The notes: generated by a model not told the origin, from the sequence alone. A stretch of DNA of 64,000 nt from SG8-41 sp035649495 (GCA_035649495.1 DASRJL010000064.1:1-64000); one strand, 5' to 3'. Numbered from the stretch's first letter, positions 1-8,673 are shown. Numbers and translations: made by a program.

Positions 1-662
1 TCAAGCCCGCCGGCGAGATGGACGAGATGAAGTTCGACATGTGCGGAGCGGCGAGCGTGCTCGGCACCATGAAGGCGGTGGGAGAAATGAAGCTGCCGGT
101 CAATGTGGTCGGGGTCGTCCCGACCACCGAGAACATGCCCGGCGGCCGCGCCACCCGGCCCGGCGACATCGTCAAGAGCCTCTCGGGCCAGACCGTGGAG
201 ATCCTGAACACCGACGCCGAGGGACGGTTGATCCTGTGCGACGCGCTGACCTACGTCGAGCGCTTCGAGCCCTCCGCGGTGATCGACATTGCGACGCTGA
301 CCGGCGCCTGCGTGATCGCGCTGGGACACGTCGCGAGCGGCCTTTTCGCCAACGACGAGGCGCTCGCGCAGGAAGTCACCGCTGCGGGTGATACCGCCTA
401 CGACCGGGTGTGGCGCATGCCGGTGTGGGAAGACTACCAGGAGCAGCTGAAGAGCAATTTCGCCGATTTCGCCAATATCGGAGGGCGCCCGGCCGGCGCC
501 GTGACTGCGGCGTGCTTTCTCGCCCGCTTCGCGAAGCGGTTCAAGTGGGCCCACCTCGACATCGCCGGCACCGCGTGGAAGAGCGGCCGGGAGAAGGGGT
601 CCACCGGACGACCGGTGCCGCTACTGACGCAGTTCCTCATCAACCGCGCCGGAAGGAGATAG
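1..662 (+). CDS. pepA: Leucyl aminopeptidase (M17 family), C-terminal part
   Basis: Cut by the left edge; the reading frame is open from base 3. The visible ~220 residues are the catalytic domain of a cytosolic leucyl aminopeptidase, which removes N-terminal residues using two metal ions. The M17 signature NTDAEGRL is present near visible residue 68, and the family's DIATLTGAC and GGRPAGA-type segments follow. It ends at a TAG at 660-662. A heptamer repeat array begins 2 bp after the stop. Next on the strand are holC and valS, the order usual in many beta- and gammaproteobacteria. Identity is certain; the start is outside the window. Confidence 0.96.
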   Translation, partial: KPAGEMDEMKFDMCGAASVLGTMKAVGEMKLPVNVVGVVPTTENMPGGRATRPGDIVKSLSGQTVEILNTDAEGRLILCDALTYVERFEPSAVIDIATLTGACVIALGHVASGLFANDEALAQEVTAAGDTAYDRVWRMPVWEDYQEQLKSNFADFANIGGRPAGAVTAACFLARFAKRFKWAHLDIAGTAWKSGREKGSTGRPVPLLTQFLINRAGRR

Positions 663-663
663 T

Positions 664-756
664 GTTGAGTGTTAAGTTTTTAGTTTTGAGTGTTGAGTTC
701 CCGCACCACAGCTTTGCGGTCTGAAGCAACTCAACACCAAGCACTCAACACTCAAC
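664..756. repeat. Facing heptamer repeat arms between pepA and holC
   Basis: The left arm (664-698) is five head-to-tail degenerate heptamers of consensus GTTGAGT. The right arm (729-756) is four heptamers of the complementary type (ACTCAAC, one variant ACCAAGC). The arms can pair as a long imperfect hairpin with a ~30-base spacer. The left arm begins 2 bp after the pepA stop and the right arm ends 3 bp before the GTG start of holC. The same design with other heptamers recurs elsewhere in this window. Confidence 0.8.
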
Positions 757-759
757 ACT

Positions 760-1197
760 GTGACTCAAATAGACTTCTACACTCACGTCGACGACAAGCT
801 CCGCGTCGCCTGCGTGCTGTCGGCGAAGGCCTGCGGCCAGGGATTGAAGGTGTTCGTGTGTTGCCCGGACCCGGATACCGCACGCCGTTTCGACCGGATG
901 CTCTGGACGACTCCGGCGCTCGGTTTTACGCCGCATTGCGCGCCGGGAGACCCGCTGGCGCCGGTCACGCCGGTCATCGTCGATCACGAGGGAACGGCGC
1001 CGCCGCACGACGAGGTGCTCCTCAATCTGCGCGGGGAATGGCCGCCGTTCTTCAGCCGCTTCCAGCGACTGATCGAGATCGTCGGCCTCGACGACGGCGA
1101 CCGGGCGGAAGCCCGCGACCGGTTCCGCTACTACCGCGACAGCGGCTACGAGATCCGGACGCACGATCTCAGTAAGAATGTGACCAGTGACCAGTGA
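760..1197 (+). CDS. holC: DNA polymerase III chi subunit
   Basis: Encodes a 145-residue HolC-like protein, the clamp-loader accessory subunit that links the replisome to SSB. The N-terminus (MTQIDFYTHV, then a cysteine-rich core with VFVCC and PDPDTARRFD) and the segment NLRGEWPPFFSRFQRLIEIV with the C-terminal RFRYYRDSGYEI are typical. The start is GTG at 760, directly after a repeat arm; no strong ribosome binding site is visible. The last residues (about NVTSDQ) and the stop lie inside the next heptamer array, so the native C-terminus appears to have been replaced or extended by repeat DNA. It sits between pepA and valS. Confidence 0.92.
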   Translation: MTQIDFYTHVDDKLRVACVLSAKACGQGLKVFVCCPDPDTARRFDRMLWTTPALGFTPHCAPGDPLAPVTPVIVDHEGTAPPHDEVLLNLRGEWPPFFSRFQRLIEIVGLDDGDRAEARDRFRYYRDSGYEIRTHDLSKNVTSDQ

Positions 1198-1374
1198 CTG
1201 GTGACCAGTAAGCGATGAGCTGTGAGCAGTGAACGACAGTCCGCCGGTGCCGGGAGATGCCAGGGCAACACGATGAGTCCCTGCTCCTTCGCCATTTGCC
1301 ACGCACCGTCGCTGTTCGCGTTTCGTTCGCGGTCCACTGGTCACTGGTCACCGGTCACCGGTCACTAATCTGTC
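1181..1374. repeat. Facing heptamer repeat arms between holC and valS
   Basis: The left arm (1181-1236) reads as eight successive heptamers starting TGA or TAA, of core type TGACCAG. The right arm (about 1334-1374) is five to six heptamers of the complementary type (TCACTGG, TCACCGG). The ~100-base spacer has no recognisable gene. The holC stop TGA at 1195-1197 is the first triplet of the third heptamer, and the valS-frame ATG at 1375 directly follows the right arm. Confidence 0.82.
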
Positions 1375-4300
1375 ATGGCAGAGCACCCGCTGCGGCACGA
1401 CGATGACGACGACGAGGTGTTGAGGCGCGCCGAGGCGCTCCTGCAGCGGCACCGCGGCGTCGCGGCGCCGGCGCCACCCGCAGCTTTCGACGTGCCTCTC
1501 CTCACCGACGCCGTCGAAGCCGGGCCGGAGGCAGTGAGGCCCCCCGCGCTATCGGATTCGCCGGACGCACAAGTCGCCCACACGCCGGATCCGGAAATGA
1601 AGGCCGTGCCGGATACCGAGGTCGCGTCCGAGGCGGTTACGGAAGCGGCACCGGTGCCGACTCTGGCTGAGGCTTACATGCCGGATCCCGCTGAGGTGCA
1701 TACGCCGGATACCATTGAGGCGCATGCGCCGGATGCCATGGAGGTGCATGCGCCGGATACCATTGAGGCGCGCGCGCCCGATCCTGAAGAAGCACCGGCC
1801 TTGCCCGAGACCTTCGCTGCCGGCGGGCTGGAGGCCGATGCTTCGGCCTCCGCCGGCGAGCTGGTTTCGCGGGTGCAGGCGCAGAATCTCGAGCACAGCG
1901 TTTACCAGAGATTGAAACGCGACCTGGACGAGCGCATCGTGGGAATCGTGCAGGAGCGTTTCCTGCCTGGCATCGGCAGCGCGCTCGATGCCGCGCTCGC
2001 GAAAATCAGCAGCGACCTGCGCTCCGACATCGGTGCGATGGTGCGCGGCTCCATCGAGGAGACGCTACGCACGCAACTGAAGGACCTGCGCTTGGGGCTG
2101 GAGTTCCGGGCCGAGGCGCTGCCGGCCTCTGAGCCGTCCGTTCCGGCGACGGCGTCCGTGGCTCCGTCCGTTCCGGCAGCGGGATCCGTGGAGCCGCTCT
2201 TCCCGGCACTGCCCGCGGAACCGCCTGCCGCCACGGGCCCCTCGGATATAATGCCCGCTTTTCCCGCAATGCCCGCTCCTTCCCTGCCGCCCGCTTCCGA
2301 CATGGAGCTCGCCAAGAGCTTCGAGCCGGCCGCCATCGAGGCGCGCTGGTATCCCTATTGGGAACAGAGCGGATACTTCGCGGCGGCGCCGGACGAAAGC
2401 GGCCCCGCCTATTGCATACAGCTGCCCCCGCCCAACGTCACGGGCACCCTGCACATGGGACACGCTTTTCAGCAGACGCTGATGGACACGCTCGTGCGCT
2501 ACCACCGCATGTGCGGCCGCAACGTCAACTGGGTCGTGGGCACCGATCACGCCGGAATCGCGACGCAGATCGTCGTCGAGCGCCAGCTGCAGGCGCAGGG
2601 AACGACGCGCCACGACCTCGGCCGCGAAGCGTTCGTCGCGCGCGTGTGGGAGTGGAAGCAGGAATCGGGCTCGACCATCACCCGGCAGATGCGGCGCCTG
2701 GGCGCCTCCGCCAACTGGGGCTACGCCGACACCGAGGGGCAGAACGCCGGGTACTTCACGATGGACGCGAGGATGTCGCGCGCCGTCGTCGAGGTGTTCG
2801 TGCAGCTCCACGAGCAGGGCCTGATCTACCGCGGCAAGCGTCTCGTCAACTGGGACCCTGTGCTCGGCACCGCCGTATCCGACCTCGAGGTGGACACCGA
2901 GGAGGAAGACGGCAGGATCTGGGAGATACGCTACCCGTTCGAGGACGGCACGGACGGCGTGGTCGTGGCAACGACGCGGCCGGAGACGATGTTAGGCGAC
3001 GTCGCAGTAGCGGTAAACCCCGGCGATCCGCGCTACCTGGACATGTTCGGCAAGCGCGTTCGGCTGCCCCTCACCGGCCGCTTAGTCCCGATTATCGCCG
3101 ATGATTACGTAGATCCCGAGTTCGGTACTGGCTGCGTGAAGATCACGCCCGGGCACGATTTCAACGACTACCAGGTCTGGCTGCGGCACAAGGACACTCA
3201 TAACCTCCCGCTCTTCAGCATCTTTACGCTCAACGCCACAATCCTGGACAACACCGTGGCCGCCTCCGGGGTGCAAGGTCTGAAACCAGGAGTGCAGTTT
3301 GCTGTCGGCTCCCAGCCGCTCGCGATAGATATCGGGATTCCCGTCAAGTACTACGGCCTCGATCGCTTTGCTGCGCGGGCAGCGATCGTCAAAGATCTTG
3401 CCGCGATGGGCTGCCTGGTCTCGGAGAAGCCGTACAAGCTGCGCGTGCCGCGCTCGGGCCGCACCGAGGAAATCGTCGAGCCGATGCTGACCGACCAGTG
3501 GTTCGTCGACATGGAGAAGCTCGCCCGGCTCGGCCTGGAGGCGGTGGCGGACGGGCGTGTGAAGTTCGTGCCCGAGCACTGGACCACGACCTATAACCAT
3601 TGGCTCGAGAACATCCAGGACTGGTGCATATCGCGCCAGCTCTGGTGGGGCCACCAGATTCCCGCGTGGTACGGCGAGGACGGCCGATTCTATGTCGCGC
3701 GCGACGAGACCCAGGCCCGCGCCCAGGCGGACGCCGCGGGGTACCCGGGCCCGCTCACGCGCGACGCGGACGTGCTCGACACGTGGTTCTCCTCCGCGCT
3801 GGTTCCCTTCACGTCGCTCGGCTGGCCGGAGCGCACCAGGGACCTTGACCTCTTTCTCCCGTCGTCGGTGCTCGTCACCGGCTTCGACATCATCTTCTTC
3901 TGGGTTGCCAGGATGATCATGATGACGCTGCATTTCACCGGGAAGGTGCCGTTCCGCGACGTCTACATCAACGCCCTCGTGCGCGACGCCGAGGGCGAGA
4001 AGATGTCCAAGTCGAAGGGCAACACCCTCGATCCCCTCGATCTCATCGACGGCATCACGCTGGAGGCGCTGCTCGCGAAGTCCACCACGGGGCTCCTGCG
4101 CGCGGACCACAAGGAGAAGGCGTACAAGTACGTGCGCCAGCACTTCCCGCAGGGCATACCGGCGTTCGGCGCCGACGCGGTGAGATTCACCTTCGCGTCC
4201 CTTGCCACCTTCGCCCGCACGCTCAACTTCGACCTCGGGCGGTGCGAGGGCTACCGCAACTTCTGCAACAAGCTGTGGAACGCCAGCCGCTTCGTGCTGA

Positions 4301-5175
4301 TGAACTGCGAAGGCCGCGACACCGGGACCGACGAGGCCCTGCCGGTCGAGCTGTCGGCCGCGGACCGTTGGATCGTGAGCCGGCTCCAGCGCGCTGAACA
4401 GGCGGTGCGCGAGGCGCTCGACGACTACCGCTTCGACATCGCGGCGCGGGAGATCTACGAGCTCACGTGGGACGAGTACTGCGACTGGTACGTGGAAATA
4501 GCCAAGGTGCAGCTCGCCGGAGGGTCGGAAGCGCAGCAGCGCGGCGCCCGCCGCACGCTGACCCGCGTGCTGGAGGCGATCCTGCGGCTCGCGCACCCGG
4601 TGATTCCCTTCATCACGGAGGAGCTGTGGCAGAGGGTCGCTCCGCTCGCCGGGAAGGCGGGAACCTCGATCATGCTCCAGCCCTACCCGCAGGCGCAGCC
4701 AGGGAAAATCGACGAGGCGGCGGAGGGCCAGATGGCGACGCTGAAGGATCTCGTCAACGCCTGCCGCACGCTGCGATCGGACATGGGCGTAGCGCCCGGG
4801 CAGCGCCTGCCGCTCATCGTGCAGGGCAGCCGCGAGTACATCGCGCCGTTCGCGCCCGCGCTGATGGCGCTCGCCCGGCTCTCCGAGGTGCTGATCACCG
4901 AGCGCGAGCTGCCGCGCGCCGACGCACCGGTCTCGATCGTCGGCGGCTGCAAGCTCATGCTCAAGGTCGAGATCGACCCCGCAGCGGAGCGCAACCGGCT
5001 CGGAAAAGAGGCGGCCCGCCTCGAGGCGGAGATCGCAAAAGCGCAGGCCAAGCTCGACAACCCGGGTTTCGTCCAGCGCGCCCCCGCGCTCATCGTCGCA
5101 CAGGAAAAAGAGCGGCTGGCGCGTTTCCAGGCGACGCTTGCGCAGGTCGAAGAACAGTTGCGCAAGCTCGCGTAG
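1375..5175 (+). CDS. valS: Valyl-tRNA synthetase with a 309-residue N-terminal extension
   Basis: Charges tRNA-Val. The synthetase core begins about residue 310 (MELAKSFEP, ATG at 2302) and is ~957 residues, the usual length. It has the class I HIGH-type motif HMGH near residue 360, KMSKSKGN near residue 875 and a C-terminal coiled-coil arm rich in E, A, K and R. Upstream and in the same frame with no stop lies an acidic, Pro/Ala/Glu-rich region with repeats of an (H/A)(A/T)PDxxE type, then a conserved-looking helical segment (LEHSVYQRLKRDLDERIVG), resembling the separate small gene often found between holC and valS. The editing region carries an apparent ~25-residue insertion around residues 627-657. 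Whether a fused protein or two proteins are made is unknown: no ribosome binding site precedes 2302, but a TATAAT lies at 2247-2252. Confidence 0.95.
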   Translation: MAEHPLRHDDDDDEVLRRAEALLQRHRGVAAPAPPAAFDVPLLTDAVEAGPEAVRPPALSDSPDAQVAHTPDPEMKAVPDTEVASEAVTEAAPVPTLAEAYMPDPAEVHTPDTIEAHAPDAMEVHAPDTIEARAPDPEEAPALPETFAAGGLEADASASAGELVSRVQAQNLEHSVYQRLKRDLDERIVGIVQERFLPGIGSALDAALAKISSDLRSDIGAMVRGSIEETLRTQLKDLRLGLEFRAEALPASEPSVPATASVAPSVPAAGSVEPLFPALPAEPPAATGPSDIMPAFPAMPAPSLPPASDMELAKSFEPAAIEARWYPYWEQSGYFAAAPDESGPAYCIQLPPPNVTGTLHMGHAFQQTLMDTLVRYHRMCGRNVNWVVGTDHAGIATQIVVERQLQAQGTTRHDLGREAFVARVWEWKQESGSTITRQMRRLGASANWGYADTEGQNAGYFTMDARMSRAVVEVFVQLHEQGLIYRGKRLVNWDPVLGTAVSDLEVDTEEEDGRIWEIRYPFEDGTDGVVVATTRPETMLGDVAVAVNPGDPRYLDMFGKRVRLPLTGRLVPIIADDYVDPEFGTGCVKITPGHDFNDYQVWLRHKDTHNLPLFSIFTLNATILDNTVAASGVQGLKPGVQFAVGSQPLAIDIGIPVKYYGLDRFAARAAIVKDLAAMGCLVSEKPYKLRVPRSGRTEEIVEPMLTDQWFVDMEKLARLGLEAVADGRVKFVPEHWTTTYNHWLENIQDWCISRQLWWGHQIPAWYGEDGRFYVARDETQARAQADAAGYPGPLTRDADVLDTWFSSALVPFTSLGWPERTRDLDLFLPSSVLVTGFDIIFFWVARMIMMTLHFTGKVPFRDVYINALVRDAEGEKMSKSKGNTLDPLDLIDGITLEALLAKSTTGLLRADHKEKAYKYVRQHFPQGIPAFGADAVRFTFASLATFARTLNFDLGRCEGYRNFCNKLWNASRFVLMNCEGRDTGTDEALPVELSAADRWIVSRLQRAEQAVREALDDYRFDIAAREIYELTWDEYCDWYVEIAKVQLAGGSEAQQRGARRTLTRVLEAILRLAHPVIPFITEELWQRVAPLAGKAGTSIMLQPYPQAQPGKIDEAAEGQMATLKDLVNACRTLRSDMGVAPGQRLPLIVQGSREYIAPFAPALMALARLSEVLITERELPRADAPVSIVGGCKLMLKVEIDPAAERNRLGKEAARLEAEIAKAQAKLDNPGFVQRAPALIVAQEKERLARFQATLAQVEEQLRKLA

Positions 5176-5216
5176 CGTGACCGATCCCGCATGATCCTCG
5201 CGCCGCGCGCGCCCCG

Positions 5217-6473
5217 ATGATCCACGCCCTGCGGGCATTCAGCCACCGCAACTACCGGTTGTACTTCTACGGCCAGTCGCTGGGCATCATCGGCTACTGG
5301 ATCCAGCAGATCGCGATGGCCTGGCTGGTCTACCGCCTGACCGGCTCGGCATGGCTACTGGGCGTAACCGCCTTCGCCGGACAGATCGCGGTGCTCGTAC
5401 TGGCGCCCTTCGGCGGGCTGTGGGCCGACCGTGTGCAGAAGCGGAAGCTCCTCGTCGTCATGCAGGCGACGGCCGCAGTGCCCGCGCTGACTCTCGCCAC
5501 GCTCGCGTCGCTCGATGTGATCCAGGTATGGCACGTCATCTGCATGGCGCTGGTGCTCGGCGTCATCATCGGCATCGACTCGCCGATCCGCCAGGCGTTC
5601 CTGCCCGAGATGGTGCCCGAGCGGGGGGACCTGCCAAGCGCCGTCGCCCTCAATTCGGGCATGTACAACGCGGCCCGGATGATCGGACCGACCATCGCCG
5701 GGGTGCTGCTGGCCGTTTCCAGCGAGGCGTTCTGCTTCCTGGTGAACGGCGCGACCAAGCTCGCCGCGGTCGTGCCCATGCTGCTGATGGTGGTCGTCCC
5801 GCGGGAACTGCCGAGCGCGCACCCAACGCTCTGGAAGGGCTTCAAGGACGGCGCCGCCTACGCCTGGAACATGATACCGGTGCGGTGGCTGCTGCCGGTG
5901 GTCGGGCTGGTGAGCTTCATGGCGACACCGTACCAGGCCCTGATGCCGATCTTCGCGGCGGAAGTATTCGCGGGCGGCGCGGAAACGCTCGGCCTGCTGA
6001 TGGGGGCCGCCGGCGTAGGCGGTGTGGGCGGCATGCTGCTCCTCGCCGCGCGCCGGGAGCTCCGCGGCCTGTTGAGCTGGATCGTGGCCGCGTGCTTTTG
6101 CGCCGGCGCAGGGCTCACCGCTTTCGCCTATTCGACGAATTTCGCGCTCTCGGTGGCGATGCTCGCGATCGCCGGCGCGGGCATCGTCGTCACCGTGAAC
6201 GGGATCTCGACCATCACGATCACCATCGTCGACGACCGCCTGCGAGGACGCGTCGCGGGCTTCTATACCATGGCTTTTCTCGGCATGTATCCCGTGGGCG
6301 GTCTCGTCGCGGGCGCGCTGGCGTCCTGGATCGGCGCGACGCACACGCTCGCGCTCGGCGGCGTGTGCTGCATGCTGTGCGCGCTGTGGCTCGCGCGCCG
6401 CCTCTCCCGGCTGCGGGAACACATGCGGCCGATCTACGTGCGCCTCGGCCTCATGCAGGAGCAAAAGGCGTGA
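5217..6473 (+). CDS. MFS transporter (EntS/DUF894-like exporter)
   Basis: A 418-residue integral membrane protein of the major facilitator superfamily. The start SHRNYRLYFYGQSLGIIGYWIQ is characteristic of the MFS_3 (EntS-like) subgroup. The loop between helices 2 and 3 has GGLWADRVQKRK, matching the MFS motif GxLaDrxGrkr, and RQAFLPEMV follows helix 4. About 12 hydrophobic segments are visible. The substrate cannot be inferred. The gene lies 41 bp after valS. Its TGA stop is the first triplet of a heptamer array. Confidence 0.88.
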   Translation: MIHALRAFSHRNYRLYFYGQSLGIIGYWIQQIAMAWLVYRLTGSAWLLGVTAFAGQIAVLVLAPFGGLWADRVQKRKLLVVMQATAAVPALTLATLASLDVIQVWHVICMALVLGVIIGIDSPIRQAFLPEMVPERGDLPSAVALNSGMYNAARMIGPTIAGVLLAVSSEAFCFLVNGATKLAAVVPMLLMVVVPRELPSAHPTLWKGFKDGAAYAWNMIPVRWLLPVVGLVSFMATPYQALMPIFAAEVFAGGAETLGLLMGAAGVGGVGGMLLLAARRELRGLLSWIVAACFCAGAGLTAFAYSTNFALSVAMLAIAGAGIVVTVNGISTITITIVDDRLRGRVAGFYTMAFLGMYPVGGLVAGALASWIGATHTLALGGVCCMLCALWLARRLSRLREHMRPIYVRLGLMQEQKA

Positions 6474-6563
6474 TTAGTGATTGGTGCTTTGCGATGAGGC
6501 GTGATCGGCGTCACGCGCGACGCGCCCGGTGACAAGGACCAATCACGAATCACCCATCACGCC
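6471..6563. repeat. Facing heptamer repeat arms after the MFS gene
   Basis: The left arm begins in the MFS stop codon (6471) with TGATTAG, TGATTGG and weaker units to about 6498. The right arm (6538-6563) has the complementary units ACCAATC, ACGAATC, ACCCATC followed by ACGCC. The outer GGCGTGAT and ATCACGCC also pair. The spacer holds no gene. Confidence 0.8.
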
Positions 6564-6607
6564 TTCCGGATTGACTCGCAACGCCAGCGAGGCCAGCATA
6601 TCCGGTG

Positions 6608-7243
6608 ATGGACGCGATATCGACAGTTGCGCTCGCCGCGGGGCTGGGCTGGGCGAGCGGCATGCGGCTTTATGCGGTGCTGTTCTTCCTGGGCGTGATC
6701 CACCACGCCGGCGCTGCGGCGCTGCCCGCGAGCCTGCAGGTGCTGGCCCATCCGGCGGTGATGACGGTGTCGGGCGCGCTCTTCGCCATCGAGTTCTTCG
6801 TCGACAAGCTGCCCGGTTTCGACACGCTGTGGGATGCGGTACACACGTTCGTGCGCATACCGGCGGGCGCATTGCTGGCCGCGTACGCCATCAGCGCCGA
6901 CGATCCCGGTCTCGCCCTCGCGGCGGGGTTGCTCGGCGGGGCCGTCGCCGCCGGCACGCACCTTGCCAAGGCCGGGGGGCGGGCGTTCCTCAACGCGTCG
7001 CCGGAACCCTTCAGCAACTGGGCCGCCTCGCTCACCGAGGATTTTTCCGCGCTCGCCATCGTCTGGCTCGCACTGAAGTATCCCCTGCTCCTCCTCGCCG
7101 CGCTCGTGGTGTTCCTCGCCGCCGCGCTGTGGCTCATCCCCAAGCTGTGGCGCGGGATCAAGCGGCTGGTCGAGGCAATCCGCCGGATACCGCGTTCAGG
7201 ACTTCACCGCGGAGGCGCGGAGACGCAGAGCAAGGCGGAGTGA
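6608..7243 (+). CDS. DUF4126 family membrane protein
   Basis: About 211 residues with five or six hydrophobic helices; it matches the DUF4126 family, whose function is unknown. Typical segments are GWASGMRLYAVLFFLG near the N-terminus, FFVDKLPGFDTLWDAVHTFVRIPAGA in the middle, and NASPEPFSNW. The start is taken as ATG 6608, although GTG 6605 directly before it is equally possible. The last ~16 residues (RSGLHRGGAETQSKAE) are encoded by a dispersed CGCGGAG-type repeat, so the natural C-terminus was probably a little shorter. No clear functional link to neighbours. Confidence 0.8.
   Translation: MDAISTVALAAGLGWASGMRLYAVLFFLGVIHHAGAAALPASLQVLAHPAVMTVSGALFAIEFFVDKLPGFDTLWDAVHTFVRIPAGALLAAYAISADDPGLALAAGLLGGAVAAGTHLAKAGGRAFLNASPEPFSNWAASLTEDFSALAIVWLALKYPLLLLAALVVFLAAALWLIPKLWRGIKRLVEAIRRIPRSGLHRGGAETQSKAE
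7205..7240. repeat. CGCGGAG-type dispersed repeat
   Basis: A run of purine-rich units (CACCGCGGAGGCGCGGAGAC and onward) overlapping the 3' end of the DUF4126 gene. Repeats of this kind are common intergenic elements in many bacterial genomes. Only one arm is seen here. Confidence 0.55.
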
Positions 7244-7495
7244 AAAGCAGGCACTGCTGACCGTTCCCAGTGGGGCAGTGCGGGAAGCCACGTGCTTGAA
7301 CCCAGCGCCCCGGTCGGCGGCCGCTACCTCGTAAACTCGTAGCGGTTCCCTGCGCTGCTCGGAGGGCCCGGCGTCTGCGCAACTCACGCACTACCTTCAT
7401 TCTTGCGTGCTCCATCTACGGGTACAGGATTTCTCGACCGCCGTGTCTTCTCTCCCACCGATCAGTCCCTGAGCACGTCGAGAGCGCTGATCTCC

Positions 7496-8590
7496 TCACT
7501 GTGCGAACTTGGCGATGGCCTTTTCGTCCCACGCGATGCCTTGGCCAGGTCGGTTAGGAACCGTGAGGTGACCGCTCTCGAGTGTGAATGGCTCGGACAA
7601 TACTGGATACGCCCAATCTTGCCACTCAAGCCAGTGCGCGGTATCGGTGACGCGCATCAGGTGCGCGGCGATCTCCGGGTAGAGATGCGTGGACATCGGA
7701 ATGCCCGCGGCGCTCGTGATTGCGGCCCCGCGCAGCCACCCGCTCACACCGCCGATTCGCATAAGGTCGGGCATGACGTAATCGCCCGCACCGGCAAGGA
7801 CCGCCTGATACAGCAGCCGAGGGCCGTAGAAGTTCTCCCCCAATTGAACCGGAGTCTTCAGTTCGCGTGCGAGTTGAGCGTAGCCCGGAATGTTGTCGTA
7901 GGTAGTTGGTTCCTCAAACCAATACAGTCCTTGGTCGTCGAGTGCGTGGCATCGCACCAGCGCGTCACCTAGCGACAACCCCTGATTGAAATCGCACATG
8001 AGCTTGACGCTGGCCCCGGCCGCTTCGCGCACGGCAGCAATGGCCGCCAGATCATCGGCCAGGTTCTCTCGTCCCAGCCGGAGCTTTAGCCCTGTGAATC
8101 CTCCCTCGGCGACAAGCGCGGCCGCCTCGCTCGCTAATGTATCGATCGGGGTCAACCAAAGCCCGTTGCTGTTATAGGCGGGGACAGGTCCAACGGTCCC
8201 GCCAAGGAACACGGCGAGCGGCATATCGGCGGCCTTGGCCAAGGCATCCCAGGCGGCCATGTCGAGACCGGAGATAGCTATCAGGGACACGCCTTCCCGG
8301 CCGACGAGATGGAGCGAACTTATTCCCCGACGATAGCCGTCGAATGGCGCGACAGGTTGTCCCTTCGCCGCGTCGGAAAGATCCTCGATCGCGGCAGTGA
8401 TGTAACGCATCGACTGCTTGAGATAGGGCTCGAGGTAGCTGTGACCCACAACCCCCTCGTTGGTGTACAGGTCGATCAAGATCATAGGCCAGTCTCGAAA
8501 CAAGCCGACTTTCGAGACCACGGGACGTCTCAAGGGGACAACTACAGGCCGCGCTCGAACACTCTTCAAAGTGAGCTGAACTCGCGTCAT
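7496..8590 (-). CDS. Mandelate racemase-like enolase superfamily enzyme
   Basis: A 364-residue member of the mandelate racemase subgroup, which abstracts a proton alpha to a carboxylate using Mg2+. Metal ligands are D200 (CDFNQG), E226 (WFEEPT) and E252 (LGENFYG). The His-Asp dyad is H302 (STHLYPE) with D275 (MPDLMRIGG), and the electrophilic Glu is E322 (WLEWQD). In place of the usual KxK, residues 169-171 are K-L-R, so the lysine matching Lys166 of mandelate racemase is arginine. The start at 8590 is supported by GGAGAGGA ~8 bases upstream; an in-frame GTG 21 codons earlier lacks this. It is an accessory gene next to the IS element; the substrate is unknown. Confidence 0.88.
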   Translation of the reverse strand: MTRVQLTLKSVRARPVVVPLRRPVVSKVGLFRDWPMILIDLYTNEGVVGHSYLEPYLKQSMRYITAAIEDLSDAAKGQPVAPFDGYRRGISSLHLVGREGVSLIAISGLDMAAWDALAKAADMPLAVFLGGTVGPVPAYNSNGLWLTPIDTLASEAAALVAEGGFTGLKLRLGRENLADDLAAIAAVREAAGASVKLMCDFNQGLSLGDALVRCHALDDQGLYWFEEPTTYDNIPGYAQLARELKTPVQLGENFYGPRLLYQAVLAGAGDYVMPDLMRIGGVSGWLRGAAITSAAGIPMSTHLYPEIAAHLMRVTDTAHWLEWQDWAYPVLSEPFTLESGHLTVPNRPGQGIAWDEKAIAKFAQ

Positions 8591-8665
8591 TGCTGGCTTC
8601 CTCTCCGAAACGCTGAACCTCGATTTGCCAGAGGATGCAAGTCTGGCGACCACATCTCCATTCGC

Positions 8666-8673
8666 GCCCTAAC
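8666..8673 (-). other. attC R'-like core on the left flank of the IS
   Basis: On the minus strand this reads GTTAGGGC, close to the integron core GTTRRRY (one extra G). It lies 7 bases outside the left boundary of the insertion element. Its partner half-site lies just beyond the right boundary at 9991-10057, so the element appears to split one attC site. Confidence 0.45.

Noticed and set aside
2247..2252. TATAAT inside the valS reading frame as a promoter for the synthetase core
   Set aside because: Perfect -10 but no -35 at the right distance; noted only as a possibility in the valS entry.
3082..5238. 718-codon open frame antisense to valS
   Set aside because: Shadow of a high-GC coding strand; valS has clear synthetase motifs and the antisense translation is Arg/Leu-rich with no domain.
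7244..7495. attC site after the mandelate racemase-like gene, which would make it a cassette
   Set aside because: No RYYYAAC/GTTRRRY pair was found downstream of its stop, so it may simply be a resident gene next to the integron relic.
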